Assembly: GCA_965208395.1 (NCBI GenBank)
Contig: CBDBON010000003.1
Location: forward strand, 806,001 to 870,000
Origin: CBDBON01 sp965208395
GTDB taxonomy: Bacteria; Chloroflexota; Dehalococcoidia; Lucifugimonadales; CBDBON01
DNA length: 64,000 bases
Direction of reading: 5' to 3'
This document shows, piece after piece, positions 51,028 through 57,738 of this stretch. The position numbers and the translations under genes are program-made. Each line of letters begins with the position of its first letter. Position 1 is the stretch's first letter. The notes below the pieces were generated by a model. It did not search any database. It saw only the letters and a program-made list of their open reading frames with translations, and had not been told where the DNA came from.

Positions 51028-52713
51028 CTACTTTTCGAAGTATATCTCGCGCAGCTTGGGGATGATCATCGGGGTGATCCTGTAGTCCTTGACGTAGGGC
51101 TTCATCAGGACGTGGCGCTCACCCTGGTACCAGAGCGGCACCCAGGCCGCATCCTCCACTATCATTCTCTCGGCCTGGCGGTACAGATCGACGCGCCGGG
51201 CCACGTCCTCCTCGACGCGGGCCTCTTCCAGCACGGCGTCGAGCTCAGGGTTGCTGTATCCGCCGTGGTTCAGGCTGCTGTCGGTGTGGAACAGGATGTC
51301 CAGGAAGTCCTGCGGGTCCGGATAGTCGGCCTCCCACCCCAGGCCAGCGAAGGCCTGGAACTTCTGGTCGTGGAGATCCTCGAGATAGGTCGCCCACTCG
51401 ACCTGCTGTATCTCCACCTCGATACCCAGGGTGTCCTCCCACATGTTGAGTATGACCTCGAGGTCTATGCCGATAGTCCCGCCGGTGCCCGGCACTGTGA
51501 TGACAATCCGGTCACGCGTCGACGGGTCCGCGTATTTCGATTCGGCCAGGAGCTGCTGTGCCAGCTCCGGGTCGTATCTCAGTCCCTGTATGTCCTTCTG
51601 ATATGCGGGAAAGCCGGGCGGAAGGATGCCGTAGGCCGGCACGACCAGGTCCGAGAGCACCTCGGATGCTATCAGCTCCTTGTCGATCGCGTGATTGAGC
51701 GCCTGCCTGAACTTCGGGTCGTCGAACGGGTTCAGGCTGGTGTTGAACCCTATGTAGGAGATGTTGAAATCGGGCGGCGCGACTATCAGCTCCTTGTTAA
51801 GCGGATTAGTCGGATCGGAGACCCGTTCGAGATCGAACAGTCCCACGCCTGTAATCTCGATCTCGTCGTTCTCGTACATCGCCATCGCCTGGCCGCCTGC
51901 CAGCCTCATCTCCAGCGCGTCTATCTTGGGAGGCTCGCGGTGGTAGTTTTCGTTGCGTTCGAGGACGAGACGTTCCCCGATCCGGTACTCCTTCAGCTTG
52001 AACGGTCCGGCTCCGTTCGGCTGGTCGAACCAGTTGCGGCCCCCGCCCTCCACGTTCTCCCGGTCGAGCACGTAAGCCGTTGGATAGGTCAGCTTCGCGA
52101 GGAAGTACGCCTTGGGGGCGTCGATCGTGATCTGGAGCGTGTGTGTATCGATGACCTTGACCCCGGTCATCTCCGTCGCCTCTCCATCGAAGACCGCCTG
52201 GGCTCCGATGATGTCGTTCAGATAGGTGTCCGCCACTGGAGAGCCGGTCTCGGGCCGGGCGGCGCGCTCCATCGACCACTTGAAGTCCTGGGCGGTGATG
52301 GGCTTCCCGTCATGGAACTTGGCATCCGGCCTCAGGTAGAAGGTGTATACGAGTCCGTCCTCGCTCCTCTCCCAGCGCTCGGCGATGTCCGGCACCAGGA
52401 CGAGATCGGGGCTCAGCGCCACCAGACCGGCGTGGAGCTCCACGACGATGAAGGCCGACGTCGTGTCGGAGGTGAGGTGAGGGTCGAGGGTCGGAGGGTC
52501 GCTCCAAAGCCGGCGGAATATCCCTCCGGCCGGACTATCGTCGTCAGATGCTTGCGCCGGCGTCGAGGTCGGAATGGGTTGAGCCGCCCCGCCAGCGGAT
52601 GCCGACGTGGGAGTGGGTTGGGGCTCTGGGACGGTCTCATCCGATCCGCCGTCCCCGCAGGCAAACATCGCCGCCATTGTCACCGCAAACAGAATAGGGA
52701 TAAGTTTACGCAT
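51028..52713 (-). CDS. Extracellular solute-binding lipoprotein, family 5
   Basis: 561 residues. Lipoprotein signal MRKLIPILFAVTMAAMFACG with lipidated C19, a Pro/Thr/Ser-rich linker, then the SBP_bac_5 fold: RLWSDPPTLDPHLTSDTTSA, PDIAERWERSEDGLVYTFYL and AYGILPPGFPAYQ. It captures peptides or other oligomers for the two permeases. GAGG nine bases upstream favours ATG 52713 over the two nearer in-frame ATGs at 52722 and 52728. It is 23 bases downstream of prfB. Confidence 0.92.
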   Translation of the reverse strand: MRKLIPILFAVTMAAMFACGDGGSDETVPEPQPTPTSASAGGAAQPIPTSTPAQASDDDSPAGGIFRRLWSDPPTLDPHLTSDTTSAFIVVELHAGLVALSPDLVLVPDIAERWERSEDGLVYTFYLRPDAKFHDGKPITAQDFKWSMERAARPETGSPVADTYLNDIIGAQAVFDGEATEMTGVKVIDTHTLQITIDAPKAYFLAKLTYPTAYVLDRENVEGGGRNWFDQPNGAGPFKLKEYRIGERLVLERNENYHREPPKIDALEMRLAGGQAMAMYENDEIEITGVGLFDLERVSDPTNPLNKELIVAPPDFNISYIGFNTSLNPFDDPKFRQALNHAIDKELIASEVLSDLVVPAYGILPPGFPAYQKDIQGLRYDPELAQQLLAESKYADPSTRDRIVITVPGTGGTIGIDLEVILNMWEDTLGIEVEIQQVEWATYLEDLHDQKFQAFAGLGWEADYPDPQDFLDILFHTDSSLNHGGYSNPELDAVLEEARVEEDVARRVDLYRQAERMIVEDAAWVPLWYQGERHVLMKPYVKDYRITPMIIPKLREIYFEK

Positions 52714-52736
52714 TGCAGGCATCCTCATCTGGAAGT

Positions 52737-53850
52737 TCAACCCTGTCTCGCAGGCTCGCCGACCGTCGACTTGAGATAGCGTGCTATGAACTCGTCGATC
52801 TCGCCGTCGAGCACTCCGTCCGTGTTCGACGTCTCGTATTCCGTCCTGTGGTCCTTCACCATCCTGTACGGATGAAGGACGTAGCTGCGTATCTGGTTGC
52901 CCCATTCGGCAGAGACGTGCTCGCCCTTCAGCCTGTCCATCTCCTGCGCCTTGAGCGCCATTTCGCGCTCCATCAGGCGGGCGGTCAGGATCCTCATCGC
53001 GATCTCCTTGTTCTGGTGCTGAGACCGCTCGTTCTGGCAGCTGACCCTTATGCCGGTCGGGATATGGGTGATCCGCACTGCCGTCGCGTTCTTCTGGACG
53101 CTCTGTCCACCGTGTCCGCCAGCGCGGAAGACGTCGATCTTCAGGTCGTCGGGGTCGAGGTCGACATCCGTCTCCTCGTCCGCTTCGGGGAGCACCTCTA
53201 TCAGGGCGAATGATGTGTGCCGTGCGTGGTCTGCGTCGAATGGTGAGAGCCTGACGAGCCGGTGCACGCCCTTCTCGGCCTTCAGGTAACCGTACGCGTA
53301 CTCTCCCTCCACCTGGACAACCGCGCTCTTCACGCCCCCCTCGTCTCCGGAAGACAGATCGAGCACCTCTCCGCCGAACCCTTTGCGCTCTGACCACCGG
53401 AGATACATGCGCATCAGCATTCTAACCCAGTCCTGAGACTCCACTCCACCCGCTCCGGCGTGCAGCGCGACTATTGCGCCCCTCTGATCGTGGTCGCCGG
53501 AGAGAGTGAGTCTGAACTCCAGGTCGGCGAGCGCCTCCTCCAGCTCTCGCGTCTCGACGACGAAGGTGTCGAGCAGAGATTCGTCTTCCTCTTCGACCGA
53601 GAGATCAACCAACTCCTGGAGCGAAACGGCCCGGCTGTCGAGGCCCCGCCACATATCCACCTCTTCCCTGAGCTGCGACAGCCCCTTCATACGCTGACGG
53701 GCCCCCGCCGGCGCGTCCCAGAAGGACGGGGCCGACACCTCCCGCTCGAGCTCCGCTATCTGCTTCTCCTTGGCGGGGATGTCAAAGACGCACCATCATG
53801 TCGGCGATCTTCGCCCGGATGTCGGCCAGCGACTCTCTCATCTCTTGCAT
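52737..53850 (-). CDS. prfB: Peptide chain release factor 2, expressed by programmed +1 frameshift
   Basis: Reads UGA/UAA stop codons. The gene begins with a 22-codon frame (MQEMRESLADIRAKIADMMV, R, L) ending CTT-TGA-C, the classic prfB slip site. A +1 shift continues as DIPAKEKQIAELEREVSAPS, giving 370 residues. The RF2 anticodon tripeptide SPF (202-204, in RLVRLSPFDAD) and the GGQ (247-249) are present. The frameshift lets the cell regulate RF2 by RF2 scarcity. If only the main frame is annotated (from GTG 53738), the first domain is truncated. It is placed between a CocE hydrolase and the peptide-binding lipoprotein. Confidence 0.94.
53781..53787 (-). promoter_or_regulatory. Programmed +1 ribosomal frameshift site of prfB
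   Basis: CTTTGAC on the minus strand: CTT (53787-53785) in the P site, TGA stop (53784-53782), then C. Slippage to TTT and reading of GAC restores the long frame. A Shine-Dalgarno-like GGTG lies a few bases upstream, weaker than the AGGGGG of E. coli. Confidence 0.88.
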
Positions 53851-53929
53851 AGAAATACGACACCTCTCGTCGGCGTGGATTCCGGTCGTCCGAACAGTGA
53901 CGATTGAACGGGGTTCGCGACAGCGCTCC

Positions 53930-55756
53930 TCAACGTGGCTGGATTGGGAGCACTATGTGCGAGGAGCGCCCCGGATTGTGATAGACCGTCTGGTGGGCCA
54001 GCTGGCGGCCGAGGTGACGACCCAACGGATTTCCGGTATTCGGGTTGACATCGAATCGGGGCCAGTTGCTGCTGCTGATGTCGAGACGGATCCGGTGTCC
54101 GCGCCTGAATAGATTCGACGTCGGATAGAGCTGGAAGACGAGCTCGCAGGGCACGCCGGGCGTCATCATCTCGGCCCGCTCGTAGCCGTTTCTATACCTT
54201 GCTCGGATGATCGAGTCGGTGATGTTGATGGCGAGGCCGTGGGGATACTGGTCGCTCGGCGGGTGCACGTCGACCAGCTTAGCCGTAAAGTCGGTGTCGA
54301 CCGCGGAGGATGAGGCCCAGAGCCGCATCTCGATAGGCCCGGTGACCTCAATATCGTCCTCGAGGACAGGAGTCTGGAAGCTGAGAACGTCGGCTCGTTG
54401 GCTCAGCGGCAGGGAGTCCCTGCTGCCGAAGAAGCGCGGCCCCGTCCGCTGGTCGTAGGCGCCCGGCTCCATTATCGGCGCGCCGGCCGAGATGCCGCCG
54501 CCTATTGTGGGAACCGGATCGTCCGGGTCGAAGGTGAAGCTGCTCGGCTCCGTCTCATCGCCGTCCGGTCTGTCGGGGGAGAGCGATCCGTCTCCGTGGA
54601 TGTAGTAGGGAGTATACTGCGTGCCAGGCAGCGGCCAGTCGGGCTCGCTGCGCCACCAGCCGCCCTGATGGACCCGGCCCTCGTCGTTCCGTCTACCGTC
54701 GCCCGAGCCCATCGTGAATATCCGTACCGGTGTCCAGTCGGTGATCTCGCTGTTCAGTCCCTTCAGGTAGTGGTCAAACCAGCTTAGGCGCAGGTCCAGG
54801 TAGTTGACGTGCGAGTCGATGCCGAAGTCCACGTCGCCTGCGTATGTCGCCTCATATCCGCCGTGGGTCCAGGGGCCCATGAGCAGCCTCTGCTGCGCCT
54901 TCTTCATCCTGCTCAGCTTTACGTAGCTCTCGCAAGTGTTGCGCGCGTAGGAGTCGTACCACCCTCCCAGATAGAGAGTCGGGACGTCCGCGTGCTCCTC
55001 GTAGTACTCTGACGGCGCGTAGCCGCGCTGCTTCCAGTAGTCGTCATACTCGCCGTGGGTGAGGATGTCGATCGCCCAACGCTCATAAGACGGGAGACTG
55101 CTGAGGATAGTGGCGCCCTCCTTCAGTGGAAAGGCGTTGACCAGGTCGGAAAGACCGTCGGGGTGTATAGATTCGAGCGCCGCCCTAAGTGCCGGATCGG
55201 CCTTTGCCTCTCGGCTCGTAACCGCCATGCGAAAGGCATAGATGAGAAATCGCTGCTCGAGGGCCCCGTTCTGTCGCAGGGAGCTGTGGAAGTAGTTCGA
55301 CGCGCCCACCGCGACGATCATCGTGCTGAGGTGAGGAGGCGCCAGCGTGGCGAGGGCGGCCTGATCGCTGCCGGCGTAGGAGTCGCCCATCGTGCCGACC
55401 TTGCCGTTGCTCCAGGGCTGATTTCCAAACCACTCCACGGCATCGTAGCCGTCGGGAGCCTCCCTGGCGAAGGCGTACCACTCTCCTTCCGACTGGAACC
55501 TCCCACGCACGTCCTGTATGGCGCAGACGTAGCCCCTTCTCGCATAGTAGCTGCCCTTCGTCGCCTGCCCGGGAGCCGTCTTGTCGTACGGAGTGCGCTC
55601 CAGTATGACCGGGAAACGCCCCTCCGCGCGCCTGCCGTCGACGGCGGGGAAATATATGTCCGCCGCCAGACTCACCCCGTCTCTCGTTTGCATGATTACG
55701 TCCGACTCGCGGACCGAGCCGTACTGCTGTTGCGAGCCCTCATAGGGTGCGGACAT
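53930..55756 (-). CDS. CocE/NonD family hydrolase (X-Pro dipeptidyl-peptidase S15-like)
   Basis: 608 residues. Alpha/beta hydrolase core with nucleophile Ser126 in GTMGDSYAG, the family's RDGVSLAADIYFP, ILERTPYDK and AIQDVRGRFQSEGEW. A C-terminal jelly-roll follows (VTGPIEMRLWASSSAVDTDF, HRIRLDISSSNWPRFDVNPN). No signal peptide. Family members cleave esters or amides including X-Pro peptides and cocaine. Its position upstream of a peptide-type transporter would suit a peptidase, but this is not proof. Confidence 0.9.
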   Translation of the reverse strand: MSAPYEGSQQQYGSVRESDVIMQTRDGVSLAADIYFPAVDGRRAEGRFPVILERTPYDKTAPGQATKGSYYARRGYVCAIQDVRGRFQSEGEWYAFAREAPDGYDAVEWFGNQPWSNGKVGTMGDSYAGSDQAALATLAPPHLSTMIVAVGASNYFHSSLRQNGALEQRFLIYAFRMAVTSREAKADPALRAALESIHPDGLSDLVNAFPLKEGATILSSLPSYERWAIDILTHGEYDDYWKQRGYAPSEYYEEHADVPTLYLGGWYDSYARNTCESYVKLSRMKKAQQRLLMGPWTHGGYEATYAGDVDFGIDSHVNYLDLRLSWFDHYLKGLNSEITDWTPVRIFTMGSGDGRRNDEGRVHQGGWWRSEPDWPLPGTQYTPYYIHGDGSLSPDRPDGDETEPSSFTFDPDDPVPTIGGGISAGAPIMEPGAYDQRTGPRFFGSRDSLPLSQRADVLSFQTPVLEDDIEVTGPIEMRLWASSSAVDTDFTAKLVDVHPPSDQYPHGLAINITDSIIRARYRNGYERAEMMTPGVPCELVFQLYPTSNLFRRGHRIRLDISSSNWPRFDVNPNTGNPLGRHLGRQLAHQTVYHNPGRSSHIVLPIQPR

Positions 55757-55772
55757 CTACACCTCCCGTAGG

Positions 55773-56576
55773 CTATTGCTGAGTTGGTATAACGTCGAAA
55801 TCGAACACGTCGAGGGCCGTCTTACCCATCACCCAGGCGCGGTCCTCCTGGTCCCGGAGAGCAGGATGATCCAACACCCCGCGAAGCGCGTTCCGATAGC
55901 CCTCTCGTCCGCTGACCGGTGGGTAGTCGCTCCCCCACATCATCCGTCTCGGCCCGAAGGAGTCGTACGCCATGTCAAGCAACGGACTGGTAGCGCCCAT
56001 ATCGAAGTCAGATCGAAGCGAGCGCGGTCGCGGTAGTATCTCGCCGAGCCCCGGAACCTTGATGTAGGTGTTCGGATACCTTGCCAGGCCCAGCGCCCGC
56101 CCGAAGAGCGGATCGGTCTGTTGGGTCTCGGGGGTAGCTCCCGCAAGGTGCTCGATGACTATCGGCAGGCGCGGCACTGTCTCAATCACATCAGCGAACT
56201 GCTCGGAGGCGAACTCCTCCACCTCCCCCTGGCAGCTTACGGTCAGCCCAAGCCCCTCCGCTCTCTTCCATATTGCCAGGGGGTCGGGGCCTGGAGAGCG
56301 TTGATGAGCATCCAGCCTCAGGCCGGTGACCCCCTGCTCGGCCCACCGCTCCAGCTCGTCCGCCGCGTCGCGCCGCTCAACGTCCACCATGCCGACCACG
56401 CTCAATCGGCCTGGAAGCTGCCGGGCGCACTCCAACAAGTATGAGTTGTCGTACGAGCCGCGGTGCTGCACCAGCACCGCCTTCTCCACATCGTTGGACT
56501 TCATCTGGTAGAGCAGAAGCTCGATCGGCTCGAACCAGTTACGTCCTGCGTGACAATGGCTGTCTACGACGATCAT
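55773..56576 (-). CDS. Amidohydrolase-2 family protein
   Basis: 267 residues, metal-dependent TIM-barrel hydrolase or decarboxylase. DSHCHAGRNW supplies HxH (H7, H9), IVIEHLAG the third His, and MWGSDYPP the conserved Asp near the C-terminus. Relatives act on lactones or decarboxylate aromatic acids. ATG 56576 is chosen; the longer frame to 56654 would lie inside the tRNA gene. It is followed 16 bases later by the CocE gene. Confidence 0.87.
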   Translation of the reverse strand: MIVVDSHCHAGRNWFEPIELLLYQMKSNDVEKAVLVQHRGSYDNSYLLECARQLPGRLSVVGMVDVERRDAADELERWAEQGVTGLRLDAHQRSPGPDPLAIWKRAEGLGLTVSCQGEVEEFASEQFADVIETVPRLPIVIEHLAGATPETQQTDPLFGRALGLARYPNTYIKVPGLGEILPRPRSLRSDFDMGATSPLLDMAYDSFGPRRMMWGSDYPPVSGREGYRNALRGVLDHPALRDQEDRAWVMGKTALDVFDFDVIPTQQ

Positions 56577-56609
56577 CGCAATTGGGTGCCCCTTACTGCG
56601 GCCCGGAGC

Positions 56610-56686
56610 TGGTCGGGGAGACTGGATTCGAACCAGCGACCCCCTGCACCCCATGCAGGTGCGCTACCAAGCTGCGCCACTCCCCG
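56610..56686 (-). tRNA. tRNA-Pro (anticodon GGG)
   Basis: Cloverleaf on the minus strand: acceptor CGGGGAG/CTCCCCG, D arm GCGC...GCGC, anticodon stem CCTGC/GCAGG with loop ATGGGGT (anticodon GGG), T loop TTCGAAT with stem GCTGG/CCAGT (one G-U). Discriminator A, and the CCA is encoded (56610-56612). It reads CCC and CCU proline codons. Confidence 0.97.
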
Positions 56687-56694
56687 ACGCTCGT

Positions 56695-56723
56695 AGCATA
56701 GCATAGGGGGATTAGCCCTTCAA
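56695..56723 (-). promoter_or_regulatory. Promoter of tRNA-Pro
   Basis: Minus strand TTGAAG (56723-56718), 17-base spacer, TATGCT (56700-56695). Transcription would begin a few bases before the mature 5' end at 56686. Confidence 0.6.
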
Positions 56724-56741
56724 AGAACCCGGCTCCCCATC

Positions 56742-56850
56742 GCCATGCCGGCGAAAGTCGGTATCCAGAGACGGACTTGGCGGACTGCTTCCGAGATCGT
56801 GATGCTGCGCCTTGCCGGGGGATGGACTCCGGCCTCCGCCGAAGTGACGA
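56742..56850. repeat. Two family D-type palindromic repeats
   Basis: GCCATGCCGGCGAAAGTCGG then TATCCAGAGACGG (56742-56773), and in the opposite sense ATGGACTCCGGCCTCCGCCG then AAGTGACG (56822-56849). Both are hairpins of the CCGGCGAAAGCCGG class. They occupy the gap between tRNA-Pro and the glycosylase gene. Confidence 0.65.
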
Positions 56851-56865
56851 GGGAAAGACGCTGCC

Positions 56866-57735
56866 CTACCTCCCCATAAGACGCCGGTCGTGAAACAGGT
56901 ACTGGTTGGCGTAACCTGCGTAAGGACCGAAATGGCGCTGAGCCCACCTCCTCATCTCGATCCGGTTCAACTTGCTGCCCGGGTCGAGATACCAGTCCTG
57001 GAGCACCCGGTGGATCCAGACGTCCACGGGAAAGGCCCTCAGCTTGTCGAGCGAAAACAGGAGTACGCAGTTGGCGACCTTATCCCCCACTCCGGGCAGG
57101 CCGGTCAGCGTCTCCAGCCCCTCGTCATAGGGGGCCTCTCTGAGCGCGAAGAGATCGAGTCCTCCGGCGGCTGCCGTCTCAGCGACCGCCGCCACGTACT
57201 TGGCGCGGAAGCCCAATCCGAGCTGGCGAAGGGCCTTCTCGCCGGCCGTGGCAAGCGCCTCGGAGCTCGGAAACGTCCCCCTATCGATTCGGCCGAGCGT
57301 CAGCCGGCGCCCGAAGTGAGTCGACATGTCTTCGACGTTGCCCTTGATCCGGGGGATGTTCGATGTGGACGAGCATATGAAGGAGACTAGACACTCCCAG
57401 GGGTCCTGACGGGCGAGCCGCATGCCATGATAGCTGCTGATAGAGCCGCTTATCCGATCGTCCGTATCGATCGCGCCGTAGACCGCGTCGAGGTCGTCGT
57501 CTAGCCTGAGGTAGCTCCGCACCAGGGGTTCGAGCGCAGGCTCGTCGTCCGGATGAGAGGTGAACTCGATCCCCTCCGGCGTCCGTCGCATTCTCACGAT
57601 GTTCTCGAATATAACTCCCTGGTACCACGGCTGGCCCGTCGACTCGACGTCCGGCTCCTCCCGCCTCCATCGGAACGTCTGTCCACTCTCCAGCGTCCAC
57701 GTCAAGTCCAGAGGTCCTGCGAAGGGGATCAGCAA
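56866..57735 (-). CDS. ogg: 8-oxoguanine DNA glycosylase/AP lyase-like (OGG1 type)
   Basis: 289 residues. The N-terminal OGG_N-like domain (about 8-115, LDLTWTLESGQTFRWRR) is fused to a helix-hairpin-helix GPD domain. LTGLPGVGDKVANCVLLFSL contains the Schiff-base Lys (K219), and FPVDVW the catalytic Asp (D238). No [4Fe-4S] Cys cluster follows, as expected for OGG1. It excises 8-oxoguanine. TTG start 3 bases after the DinG stop, so it is co-transcribed with the upstream helicase. Confidence 0.88.
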   Translation of the reverse strand: MLIPFAGPLDLTWTLESGQTFRWRREEPDVESTGQPWYQGVIFENIVRMRRTPEGIEFTSHPDDEPALEPLVRSYLRLDDDLDAVYGAIDTDDRISGSISSYHGMRLARQDPWECLVSFICSSTSNIPRIKGNVEDMSTHFGRRLTLGRIDRGTFPSSEALATAGEKALRQLGLGFRAKYVAAVAETAAAGGLDLFALREAPYDEGLETLTGLPGVGDKVANCVLLFSLDKLRAFPVDVWIHRVLQDWYLDPGSKLNRIEMRRWAQRHFGPYAGYANQYLFHDRRLMGR

Positions 57736-57738
57736 GGA

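Noticed and set aside
51112..52779. A 555-codon plus-strand frame opposite the binding-protein gene
   Set aside because: Antisense to a clear SBP_bac_5 lipoprotein; no recognisable content.
56577..56654. N-terminal extension of the amidohydrolase
   Set aside because: It runs into the tRNA-Pro gene; the conserved sequence starts at ATG 56576.
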